In this document: positions 1 through 9,432 of the stretch, in pieces
Numbering within the stretch: the first letter of the stretch is position 1
Layout of the letters: each line of letters begins with the position of its first letter
Assembly (NCBI GenBank): GCA_032690845.1
Contig: CM064431.1
Span: forward strand, 27,472,300-27,536,299
Reading direction: 5' to 3'
DNA from: Eleusine coracana subsp. coracana
Lineage: Eukaryota > Streptophyta > Magnoliopsida > Poales > Poaceae
Length of the DNA: 64,000 nt
Position numbers and translations under genes: made by a program
The notes under the pieces: generated by a model
Databases searched by the model: none
Told to the model about the DNA's origin: nothing
What the model saw: the letters and a program-made list of their open reading frames with translations, nothing else

Positions 1-310
1 CACTGAGCCTAGGAAAACAATTTTGGTGAAATTTCATCGAAATATGCAAAATTTCATATTTTTCGGTGGGGGCCAAAATGAAATCTGAAATATCGATATG
101 GTCAAAAATTCATAGTTGACTACCTTTAACCAATTCAAATTACTTTGTTTATGTATGTAATTGTAATATTTTATATATTAAAGATAATTTCTTATGAAAT
201 TATGTCAATTATTTCTAAAAAAATCAAATTTGTTCGTCGAAATTTCTAAAATTTCGTGTTTTTCGGTGACCCCGAAATTTTTTCTTTCCCGAAATTTTTT
301 TCCTAGCGCT
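1..310. repeat. AT-rich degenerate repeat, unclassified
   Basis: Two copies of a short motif, AAAATTTC followed by a T-run and TTTTTCGGTG, lie near 46-67 and 250-268, with CGAAATTT words between and after them. No ORF, TIR or LTR boundary is visible. It looks like the decayed edge of a dispersed repeat that continues left of the window. Class unknown. Confidence 0.35.
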
Positions 311-1260
311 GAGCACCCTTTACTTGCTCTGCTTCCGTAGCTATTATTCGCCGTCACCGATGAATCGTAATAAGGATGGTAACCTCGAGCACTAGCGAAG
401 GCTGCTGCTGCCAAGAGGCGATGAAAGGGGTGAGGAATTGGTCTTCGTCCCCGCTGCCGCCGAGCATTACGGTTAGCACGTGCACGTGCTACCTCCAGGT
501 GATGGAGCGTCCTCTTGTTCTCGACTACCACAACGCAGAATGACGAGGAGCTGCCAACCGTCGAAGAAGCATAGCAGCGACATGCCAAGATGGCCTCCTT
601 TAGCATGGCTTGCCTTCGCCTGGCCGTTCCCGTCATGATCCTCCATCGTCCCACATAATCGCCGAATGAAGTGAACTACGCACGCCTCGGTCTCAGCGGA
701 GATGGTCACGCCAGAGAGGGCAGCACACAGATTAGAGGTTCAGAGTGCCGGTGAAATTCCTTTTTTTCTAGCGAGGTTCAGAGCACCGCTGGTCGATAAC
801 TTGGATCTGATTTTGGCGGCTCGGGGCTGGCCTTCGCTGTGGATTGTAGAAGGGTCAGGCGTGCGGGTCCTGGATTAGGATAATTAAGAATCATTAATTT
901 GGAGGACTGCTTTGAGATCTGTGCTACTTTTGAAAAGAGCTCCACCAGAGCAATTCTCCTTATATAAATCTGTCGTTTTGTCTTGGATAATAGTTAACGT
1001 CAGTATCATTTGTTCTTCCTGTAATAGTTAGAGATATACTTGTTCCTTTATTGTAGTTTGGTATTTCTCACATATATGTCTTATTGTTCTTCTCATTGGC
1101 AGATAAACGCCATGAGGCCATGGCTTTTGCGCTAGATATTGATGTACAAAAAAACTGAGAGCTGCATGGCAACATACCGTAGGGCCTATTCACGCTGCTG
1201 GCCGTCATGAGATACATATATAATAGGATTGTAGGTTAAGTTGTGCTTTGAGGTTGGTCA
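311..1260. other. No recognised gene
   Basis: The first 550 bases are GC-richer than the surroundings and hold overlapping minus-strand reading frames of 78 and 149 codons. Neither resembles a protein family, and both are low-complexity (Arg/Ala/Ser rich). I see no splice-consistent gene model. The rest is plain intergenic sequence. Confidence 0.4.
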
Positions 1261-1265
1261 CCTCG

Positions 1266-1630
1266 TGTTAGCAACCCCATGCATGGGTGAATCATTACAG
1301 CTCCAACAATAACCGTGTACCGGACTACTGGTAATTCAGTTACAACTCAGAGAGGAATTGGAGCAAGGTAGAGGAGCACGGAGTACAGGACAGAGCAGCA
1401 AGAAGTACAGGTAGCTAGGATAGTCTAGAAGGTTCTAGAATGAAGAGGAGCTAGGGTTACAGAATGGGGAACGGTGGAGAGCAGCCAAGGAAGAATACCG
1501 GTTGTGTTATCTGATAATTGATTGATCCCCGCTCCATCGATGCTTGCTTCCTTTGTATTGCTGGCTGCTGGTTCACTTGGGCCTTGGACCTGGGCCAGCA
1601 AGCTTCGATGGCCCATAACGTATCCTGACA
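1266..1630 (-). repeat. Complete LTR (365 bp), minus strand
   Basis: Read on the minus strand it begins TGTCAGGATACG and ends GGTTGCTAACA, the TG...CA form of an LTR. It directly follows a purine-rich tract on that strand (RC of 1631-1643, AAGTAGGGAGGAA), the expected polypurine tract, so this is a 3' LTR. Confidence 0.8.
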
Positions 1631-2209
1631 TTCCTCCCTACTTGAAAGGCGGCTTGCCAAGCCGCAGTTATCCCAGAGAACATGCTGAATCTTCATGTTC
1701 ACCCTGCCGTGCTCCCAGGATAGATTCACTTTATGCACATTAATAACATGCTATCGCCAAGCTTTAGTATTCTTGCGCAAAGCTTCCCATGACAACTCAG
1801 AAATTCTAAGTAACTTGTAACTTTTGTTAGCTTGTGGAGATAACAGTAACTGAATGGACCAATGGTTCGAATGTGCTCTTGCCAGTCAATCAAGATAGTA
1901 GTACCCTGCATCTTGTTTTATAACCAAGCACATGCTGCCTATAAGGAACCAGACCTTGTTGGCTATTTGTTCCAAAATGCCCTTCGGTTGTGTTGCTTTT
2001 TGATCCGATTCCCAACACCAAGTAGCTGCTAGTTTTGCATCTATATTAGGCCTGATAATACCAGGATCCCATAGTCCCATAGTCATCTTGTACAGTTGAA
2101 GGTGCTCGTCACTTTCTATTGGACTGAACTTGTTGCGACTCCATGACTGTGTTTCTTCAACAGCTGGTTGTGTCACCTTTCTGCACATACTGACATCCCC
2201 ATACAAACA
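1631..2209 (-). pseudogene. Gypsy (chromovirus-like) pol 3'-end remnant
   Basis: On the minus strand this leads into the polypurine tract and 3' LTR, the place of the C-terminal end of gypsy pol. Short stretches such as a SWEAL-like segment and the terminal Gly/Arg-rich run before the polypurine tract fit chromovirus integrase tails. No long frame survives and several stops interrupt each frame. The family call is weak; the position relative to the LTR is firm. Confidence 0.4.
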
Positions 2210-2358
2210 CTACCTGTACTTCTTGCTGCTCTGTCCTGTACTCCGTGCTCCTCTAGCTTGCTCCAATTCCTCTCTGAGTTGTAACTGAATTACCAGTAGT
2301 CCGGTACACAGTTGTTGTTGGTGCTGTAGTGATTCACCCATTGAAGGGGTTGCTAACA
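2210..2358 (+). repeat. LTR 3'-end fragment (149 bp), plus strand
   Basis: Inverted copy of 1266-1414 with only scattered differences. It ends GCTAACA next to target duplication CCTCG. It may correspond to the R-U5 part of the LTR, that is, the size of minus-strand strong-stop cDNA; that reading is inference. Confidence 0.75.
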
Positions 2359-2363
2359 CCTCG

Positions 2364-2928
2364 ATAATGAGATTTTGTCTTTTCATCTATCAGCTACATT
2401 ATAGGTTCTGGGTTTCTACGACGGTGCCATCTGCGTTATGTGTTAAAACATTTTAATTTGATATGAATCTTGTTACTTGTTCTATTCACCTTGCCAGCAA
2501 AGTTGAACGTATTGGCTTCTTCTAAAATGAACTAGGATCCTGCTCACGCACAATACAATATGAACCATGTTATATTTGCCATGCACCTTGTTGTATCTCT
2601 ATCTCTACTCATTATTAATTTAGGTGGGTCCGTCTATCTCTTATCTAATTATGCAATATTTTGGTGTTGGTATGTGACGATTTGGTGTTATAGTCGTACA
2701 CTTTTCTTTGTTTGATGCTTTGTCGAGGCGTCGTCGGCTTGGTTCCACGGAAGTCAGAGTCCACCTCACGTACGTCCTCGCATGGCAACTTGTGTTGTTG
2801 CCTCCTTCCTTGCTACATGAGATTTCCTGTTGCTTGAGAGTTGATCGCGTGATGATGTGCATTAGTCCTTTGACTGAACGGATCAATTTCATCCAAAAAA
2901 GAAAATAATTGGTCTGGATGTTCCCACG
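2364..2928. other. No recognised gene
   Basis: Intergenic sequence between two insertions. Short frames exist on both strands (for example 2708-2908 plus), without family resemblance. Nothing else seen. Confidence 0.4.
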
Positions 2929-2933
2929 GGAAC

Positions 2934-3121
2934 TGTTGGGTTTAGTCCCATATCGGATATTAATGATAAGGGAGCCCAATTTATAAGGTGGAGAGAACCT
3001 CACCTATTAGGCTAGTGTTTTGGGTTGAGGTGTTTTAAGACCTTGGTTAGGGCTCCAGTTGGGACGACCTGGGCTGACGGCAGGGGCTCGTGTGCGGGAC
3101 GAGTCGGGCCGTATTCTAACA
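2934..3121 (+). repeat. TRIM 5' LTR (188 bp)
   Basis: Begins TGTTGGGTTTAGTCCC and ends GTATTCTAACA. Near-identical direct copy at 3291-3478, same length. Confidence 0.92.
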
Positions 3122-3123
3122 AG

Positions 3124-3136
3124 TGGTATCAGAGCC
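3124..3136 (+). promoter_or_regulatory. Primer-binding site (tRNA-iMet)
   Basis: TGGTATCAGAGCC, complementary to the 3' end of plant initiator methionine tRNA, two bases downstream of the TRIM 5' LTR. Confidence 0.9.
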
Positions 3137-3279
3137 ATGGTCGAAAACCTGGAACATCTCATGGGCGTCACACGGATATCGGACCGTCGGATTGGGTCTC
3201 CCGGACCACACGATTGTCGGCTCCTGTTGGAGGGGTGTCCACCCGGGTGTGAAAGGAAGATGGGGCCACCCGATGTGTG

Positions 3280-3290
3280 ATGGGGGAGAT
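3280..3290 (+). promoter_or_regulatory. TRIM polypurine tract
   Basis: ATGGGGGAGAT immediately before the 3' LTR; plus-strand priming site. Confidence 0.85.
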
Positions 3291-3478
3291 TGTTGGGTTT
3301 AGTCCCACATTGGATATTAATGATGGGGGAGCCCAATTTATAAGGTGGAGAGAACCTCACCTATTAGGCTAGTGTTTTGGGTTGAGGTGTTTCAGAACCT
3401 TGGTTGGGGCTCCAATTGGGACGACCTAGGCTGGCGGCAGAGGCTCGTGTACAGGACGAGTCAGGCCGTATTCTAACA
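3291..3478 (+). repeat. TRIM 3' LTR (188 bp)
   Basis: Direct repeat of 2934-3121 differing at a modest number of sites, ending CTAACA before target duplication GGAAC. Confidence 0.92.
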
Positions 3479-3483
3479 GGAAC

Positions 3484-4721
3484 CAATATGCATCCATCAG
3501 TATCCTTGTCAATGCCAATGTTCACGAGGCAAACGAAATTGACGTAAAGTCAATGTAAGTGGACAAGTGGTATGCGAGAGATCGATGTCTGTAGGACCTG
3601 TCGACACTCGTCAGCAGCACCAGCACGTGAAGCTCAGAGCCCTCTAGCACAACAGCTAGCAACTGGCATACGATGGTGGCTGAAAGTTAAAAGATATGAG
3701 TAGGGGTTGAGGCGTCAGCTGTAGCGAAGGGCAAGGAGATGGGATGACTGAAGTAGACTAAACCAAGACGAGGAGAGGCGTCGGACCTTAGGTCACAGCA
3801 GCCCTAGAATTCTCGATGTAGGGAATCGGTAACTGAGCGGTACAGTGGCGGAGCAAGCTGGGTGGACGGGTGGGCCCCGGCCCACCCTGAGATCCTAGAA
3901 AAACATCATTTTACCACATGAGTATTAATTACCTAAAATAAAAATATCCGATCCTTGGAGCCTGGTTGTTGTGAAATTATCATGAGTATCTTGTGAAACA
4001 TTGGAATGTTGTCAAATATCACAGTGATAACAAGCTAATTTGTCATATATTCTTCAAAAAGTTCTATTATGTAGAATTATCTTATGGACAAAATAATTCT
4101 TTTACGGATGCTATCTTTGTTGAATTTGTCAAGGGGAACATGGTGACACCATTTTTTCTGGTAACAAATCTCTATAATTAACGTTGAGAGGTAACAAAGA
4201 GGATTTTTGAAGAATATATAAAAAATTTGTCCAGCAAGATACGATGTTCTTCATATGTAGAATTATTTTCATAACTGTGTATGGAAAATGAAACTGATCA
4301 GTATACCAATTTCTTCTTTCTTTTCTTTTTACTTGGCAGAAGATAAATGTCTAGTTGTAGTATGCCTAGCCTAAAGTTAGGAGTGACTTTATGCTCTTTT
4401 TCTGATACTCACATGCAGATGGTCAGTATAGAAATTATTGGACATTTTGGGCTAAACGGCACTTCGCTACTTCCTCAATGTTTTAGGTGAGTCCTCCTGC
4501 CCCTCCTATATATATTTGGTGTTAGACATCTAATTACGATACAAAACATAAAAGGCCCGTGTAGAGCATATATTCAGGAGGGATCGCGTATGATCCGCAC
4601 GCATAGAGTCCTCACATCGAGTTCAACTTGGTTCCACCGTCCGTCAACAGGAATTGCCAACACGTCTTTCCAGCCACATGATCATCAGAAACAAATCACA
4701 TGAGTTTGGTTTTCCGTTTGG
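3484..4721. other. No recognised gene
   Basis: Mostly AT-rich sequence. At about 3865-3895 there is a short GC-rich inverted run (GTGGGCC...GGCCCACCC) of a kind often found at transposon edges in grasses, but I cannot define an element. The 62-codon frame at 3993-4181 resembles no known family. Confidence 0.35.
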
Positions 4722-4982
4722 GGTCTTGTTTGTTTAGCCTTGGAACAACATTGGATTGCGGTCTAAACCACATGGATTGATCAGATCTATTTTGAAATTT
4801 GGTGTGGCATGTAATGAGCATTCGGTTTGACCTAGCATGGTATAAAATCGAACCAATACCGGTCTTTTCCATGCCTTTAACGAATGGAACAAAACTCAAC
4901 CTTTTGAGTACGGGAATGGAACCGACATGAATTCGTTATTTCCCATGGATTGAGTTACATATGTGGTTTCACTCAATCCATG
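4722..4982. mobile_element. Probable MITE, left part, split by the copia element
   Basis: Starts GGTCTTGTTTGTTTAG. On the far side of the copia element, 37177-37226 ends in a sequence whose reverse complement starts GGTCTTGTTCGGTTG. Joining 4982 to 37177 would give a roughly 310-bp element with short imperfect TIRs. An 11-bp perfect inverted repeat (CATGGATTGAG) lies at 4933-4982. No convincing target duplication of the MITE itself was found. Confidence 0.4.
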
Positions 4983-6051
4983 TGAAAGGATCGAGTGACC
5001 GAGTGGGAAGGGGGGGGGGGGGTTAATCGAGAACTCAAACTATGTACCTATTTTGCCAAATACAAAAACCGACCACTCAATACAACTCCTACACAATTCA
5101 AGTGGTGATCACACTAACAAGATAATCCTATGAAAGGAAAGGCAACCTAAGTACACTAGTGGATCACACACGGCACATAACTGCTATGCAAGCAAGTAAT
5201 CAAAGACACGTGGAAGCACACAACAAGCTAGCAAAGGAGCCTACTCATGCAAAGCGACTAGATCATTAAGAATAAGATAAGCACACAAGCATGAGTAGCA
5301 CTATACATACTAGGGTGCTCAATCAAGCCAAAACAACTCCTATACATGCTAGTATCAAGTGAAAGCTAAGCACAACTAGCAAGTAGAGAAGCCTATTCAT
5401 GCAAGTCTACTAGGTAGTCAACTAGAGCAAGGTAAGCACACAAGCATGAATAGCACGGTATGTAAATGCGTAAAGTAAAGCATCATAGTAAGGAGTAGAG
5501 TAAGAGATGGCTCATAATTTTTTCCTGAGGTCTCGAAAGGATGGTGCCTTCCCCTACTCCTTGTTGGACCACTCCCGCGGGAGTCCTGGTCCCTCCTGCC
5601 ACCAATGTGGAGTTCTCGCCCATGAGCCCGCAATCACTCCCGGAGTAAAGACACGCTACGTGTCACCGCTGCCACCAAGGCATAAGCTTGCCTCCCTCGA
5701 GAACTTGTCGGACTCCCCGAGCCGACACGGGCGCTCACTATTGACGCCCCTTTCACCAGCGGGCTCAAGCCGTGTACAAACGTGTGATGGTCTTCACAAC
5801 CGATCATGATAGGCTCGATCACCGACAACTAATTGGTCTAGGTCTCACTATAGACCAAGAGTAAAAACCTAGATCACACCCTCAAGGACACCCTAGCCTT
5901 AGATATGCATCAATGCTCAAGTTACTCTCACTAGCACTCTCAAGATATGCAATATCTCCTCCTAGGACTCTCCTCTTTTCCTGTTGGCTCTTACCAAATG
6001 CTCCAAGCAATTCCACTAGCCAAGAGCAGTATCCAAGACCCAGCAACAAAG

Positions 6052-6058
6052 TTATATA
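6052..6058 (-). promoter_or_regulatory. Candidate LTR TATA box
   Basis: TATATAA on the minus strand (CCTATATAAC context). The matching site in the 5' LTR is 36334-36340 and would be the one driving the element. Confidence 0.5.
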
Positions 6059-6112
6059 GGCTTCAGACCTCCAACTAGCCATTGCTCCACGAAATCAGCT
6101 TTCTGGGCCTAC

Positions 6113-6245
6113 TGACCGGACTGTCCAGTCACTGCCTGATCGGACCATCCGGTCACTATAGACTTTAGCTCTAACAGTTGTGCCCCTACTAATCTTCGTA
6201 CTGACCGGACCGTATGGTCAGTTGACCAAACCGTCCGGTCCGTTT
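6113..6245. repeat. Palindromic GACCGGACNGTCCGGTC cluster, 3' LTR
   Basis: Several imperfect copies of a 17-bp self-complementary motif (for example GACCGGACTGTCCAGTC and AAACCGTCCGGTCC) occur within about 130 bp, upstream of the TATA box on the element's own strand; the arrangement recurs with different copy number at 36396-36600. Role unknown; enhancer-like repeat or hairpin-forming DNA are possibilities. Confidence 0.6.
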
Positions 6246-6865
6246 CTCTATCCACTACAGAAACATACCAGAGCTCGCTTCCTCTCTGCCCTGTGCACAT
6301 CGGCACAGACAGATTCCTCGGTGAGTCTTCTTCTCTGGATTTCCTGTTCACTTAGTGAACGTATAGTCCGGTCTCCACTGGCCCCTCTGTGCGGTCACTC
6401 TGTCCAGAAGCTGAAACTCCTCGTCCTCGCTTGACTTTGTTTCCCGGCTTCTCCGAACAGCTCCTTGGCTTCTCTACTGTCACCTAGTGCCTGTGATTTC
6501 ACTAGCATCCATGCACATCACCAACTAGTGTGACCTAAGAGACATGACCTAGACCCCCTTGATTGTCCGGTTTTTCCTATGGACTCAAAGCCCTAACAAC
6601 TAGACAAGTGTTCCTAACACTTGCTCCATAGCTTGTCCTTAGCTTTGATCCATCTTCATCAACCCTTAGACTCCATCAAGCTCACCAAGCCTCCATGCTT
6701 GTGATATTGTCATCCATCGCCAAGGCCATCGTCAACAATCATAATAGAGTAGAAAAGGTTTCCTACACGAACAACACTCATGTAGACATTAGTAATATTT
6801 CATGTTTGCATTCATCACCAAAAGATTCATACCCTGGGGTGACCTCAATGGTCATGATCCTTACA

Positions 6866-6881
6866 ATCTCCCTCTTTTTGG
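6866..6881 (-). promoter_or_regulatory. Copia polypurine tract
   Basis: On the minus strand AAAAAGAGGGAGATT runs straight into the LTR start TGTAAGGATC. Confidence 0.85.
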
Positions 6882-8129
6882 TGATGGATGACAACCACTA
6901 CTTATGATGATCCAAAACGGATGAGCAACAAGAAACCAAAGGAAAAGAAAGGAATAAAAGGATTACCTTTGTCCTTACCTTGGAAGTAGTGTCCCCCTTG
7001 GAATGTACTAGGTATTGAGGGAGAACTACCCAATCACATAGCGCACTTGATATCGATCGTGAGTTGTTTGCGCCCGTCTTGGTGTCGTGGTTTATGATCT
7101 TGTCGAAGTATACACGCACCAAGGACGTTGTAGATGTTCATGTCAATGTGGATGTTCATTGTTGTTGTAGACATGCACCACTGTCTTTATCATCTTCATT
7201 TGATCTTCATGTTCTCCTCTTTGTCACTTTTGTATTTTCTTGTATCTTCTTGTTCTTCTCCCCTTCTTGATGGTTGATCTTCATGTTCTTCTCCATCTTT
7301 CCTTCTCCCCCTTTTGTATTTTTCTTGATCTTTAACTTGGCTTTTGGATCTTCATGTTCCTTCTCCCCCTTTGCGTTATTGATCTAGACTTGGCTTTTGG
7401 ATCTTCATGTTCCTTCTTCCCCTTTGTCACCTATCACCAAAAACCAAAGACAAAACACAAGAGAACCAAGGAGCAAATAATAAATAGCAAGAGTTAGAAA
7501 ACTCCTCCTTTCATGGTGCTCCTCCTTGGTCATGGTAGTGTTTCACCATACTCCCCCTACGCACATGACTCAACAAAATATTTCCTCAAGAATGCAATGG
7601 TTAGTCATTAGTGTGTTGGGAATGTATGAGTCACTTGTCTTTGAGCTGCGCAAGTAGATTTAACCTCGGAGCTCGTTTGAACATGACTAAATAGGCATGA
7701 AGCACAAAGATCACTATGTGATCATCTAGAGGGTCATATACTTACACCGTAAATAAGCAACTCCCCCTAGCAACATGCTTGGAAGCATGTAAGGTATCAT
7801 AATGCAAAATGCATGAATGCAAAGAGTGCAAATGCAAATGCAACAAGTATACAAATGCATGGTGCAATACTAAAAGAAAGAGAGAGAAAGGCTACAAACC
7901 AAAATACCAATGATTGTTCCCTTCTCGAGCTTACTCACAATGAACCATTCTTCAAAGCCTTGGGCACACCATGTACTAGCATCCCAAGCTTAACCCATGT
8001 CCATTGCTATATCAAGGAGGTCCAAAGTTGACCTACAAGCAGAGAGAAACAAGCACAAAACAAGGACACAAACAACAAACAAAACAAACAAAGCTATACA
8101 TATTTACAAGACATAAGCTTTAGGGTTAC
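6882..8129 (-). other. Copia region between pol stop and 3' LTR
   Basis: About 1.25 kb of non-coding sequence. It contains tandem copies of a TTGGCTTTTGGATCTTCATG-type unit at about 7335-7425 and CT-rich runs. SIRE-type copia elements can carry an env-like frame here; none is visible. Confidence 0.5.
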
Positions 8130-8321
8130 TCATGTGAAGTTTATAAGGTTGAGAACATTGAGTTCTCCTCTTAGCTTGTTGAAGGTCTTCTCGTCGAGTG
8201 GCTTGGTGAAGATATCCGCCAATTGTTCATGAGTCCGCACACTCACCAACTCAATATCCTTCTTCTCAACATGGTCTCTTTTAAAATGATGCTTAACTTA
8301 AATATGCTTTGCATGACCATG
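8130..8321 (-). pseudogene. Copia RNase H C-terminal end
   Basis: Minus-strand translation gives the typical copia tail: an HAKHI-like segment, VKHHF, a run of the type EQLADIFTKPLDE, then LRGELNVLNL, ending in a TGA at 8130-8132. It is the direct continuation of the RNase H segment at 17835-18250, from which it is separated by element A. One stop interrupts it (AKHI*VKHHF). Confidence 0.85.
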
Positions 8322-9383
8322 TGTTGACACCGAATTTTGACCGATCCCAGTGGTCAACAGCGCGAAGGCAAGAATCGGCTGGAGATTAGCGAAGCTCAAC
8401 GGCCAAAAGGAATAAAGTGGACCCGATAGATTTATTATATCTTTTTTCTATTTTTTAGTTTAGAATTTGATTACCAAATCGGTTTTTGAGAGTCCTGACT
8501 GAATCGGGTCAAGACCCCTTGCATGGGGTTATAAATATGTAATAGGATCTGTACGAAAAACAACACCTTCGTTCAATACAATTCGGCGCATCGCCAACCT
8601 TTCCTACTCGACGAAATCCTCGTCTCGCGCGGGCTGCATCGGCTCCGATCTCGGCAAGAGACTTGGATTAGTCAACTTCGGTAATTCTATCAATCTTAAC
8701 TAGAACTTTCTCATTTGTTTGATATTCTAGTTGTTATCATTAGGATTGTTAGTTATCCGGTAATTAGAACTTTTTGTGCTTATTCTATCGACTTTTGATT
8801 GCAGTACTGTCTTGGCTGAGCCCAATCTATTGCATTTTTTTAGGAGGTTTTATGAGTATAGTTTAGATCTTTTACTCGAGTCACTCTGTTGATTTTATCT
8901 ATAAATAGCTAAAATCTAGCTCTATTTATTGTGTTTGAACATGTCTCGATTAGGTTCGATTTGTTCGAATCAGCAAGGCTACATCAGTGTCGATCTCTTG
9001 CTAGGTTGATAAAGCTAGGTTCGAGTCGTTTATAGGTAAAGTCGATAGAGTTCTATCGGGACATTTAGTCGATAGATTATCATGGTTCAATCGACTTTCG
9101 GTTTGTGATTGATTTCTTATATATTATGTTAGTCGATCGCCCCCTTGTTGAAATAAGTTAGTTTTAAAATAATTCATGTCAGCATCGGCTGATTCTCACG
9201 AACAGTGATTATCGGCTTTCTTCATCAGCCTGTCCTAGGCCGGTGACCCATGGAATTTGACTGTTTGCTCTTTTTGTCGATTTGCAGGTAAAATCGACTG
9301 GCACGCCTCGGTTTCTTTGTATTGAGCCTGCACTAGATCTAAGCAGATCTCCCAGGTCATGCGTGGTGATTTTCGTGTCAACA
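8322..9383 (+). repeat. Insert A 5' LTR (1062 bp)
   Basis: TG...CA bounded. Relative to the 3' LTR it lacks about 270 bp (the segment at 17345-17612) and has about 40 bp extra near 8823-8865. Confidence 0.9.
8530..8537 (+). promoter_or_regulatory. Insert A LTR TATA box
   Basis: TATAAATA, conserved in the 3' LTR at 16751-16758 in the same context. Confidence 0.6.
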
Positions 9384-9390
9384 TGCTTTT

Positions 9391-9408
9391 TGGCATGCCT
9401 AGTGGGAC
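9391..9408 (+). promoter_or_regulatory. Insert A primer-binding site
   Basis: TGGCATGCCTAGTGGGAC, seven bases after the LTR. Resembles the TGGCACGCCCGGTGGGAC site of Tat-type elements with two or three transitions. Confidence 0.65.
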
Positions 9409-9432
9409 AAGAGAACTCCAAGGATTTACAAC

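Larger units (their letters stand above)
1266..2358. mobile_element. Palindromic (inverted-LTR) retroelement insertion
   Basis: The insertion starts TGTTAG and ends CTAACA and is flanked on both sides by the same 5 bp, CCTCG (1261-1265 and 2359-2363). The outer 149 bp on each side (1266-1414 and 2210-2358) are near-identical inverted repeats. Both outer ends are the same LTR end (the U5-side end). On the left it is part of a complete LTR read on the minus strand; on the right only the last 149 bp of the same LTR is present, on the plus strand. Between them is a pol 3' remnant. A normal LTR element has direct, not inverted, LTRs. The matching target duplication suggests that the whole palindrome integrated as one unit. 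Confidence 0.8.
2934..3478 (+). mobile_element. TRIM: miniature terminal-repeat retrotransposon
   Basis: Complete 545-bp element with two 188-bp direct LTRs (TGTTGGG...CTAACA), a methionine-tRNA primer-binding site two bases after the 5' LTR, a polypurine tract abutting the 3' LTR and a perfect 5-bp target duplication GGAAC (2929-2933 and 3479-3483). The 169-bp interior has no coding capacity. This is the canonical layout of terminal-repeat retrotransposons in miniature, mobilised in trans by an autonomous element. Confidence 0.93.
4983..6865 (-). repeat. Copia 3' LTR (1883 bp)
   Basis: Direct copy of 35281-37171. On the minus strand it starts TGTAAGGATCATG and ends TTTCA. Contains a poly-G run near 5010-5023 absent from the other copy and a cluster of palindromic GACCGGACNGTCCGGTC motifs. 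Confidence 0.92.

Noticed and set aside
205..709. Two overlapping minus-strand frames of 149 and 78 codons
   Set aside because: Overlapping low-complexity frames in GC-rich DNA with no family resemblance, no promoter and no splice logic.
3865..3900. Transposon terminus at the GTGGGCC...GGCCCACCC run
   Set aside because: Typical of some grass transposon edges, but no partner end or target duplication could be found.
5418..6434. Genes in the copia LTRs (several 60-100 codon frames)
   Set aside because: The same frames recur in broken form at 35700-36630 because both are LTR copies; no protein family fits.
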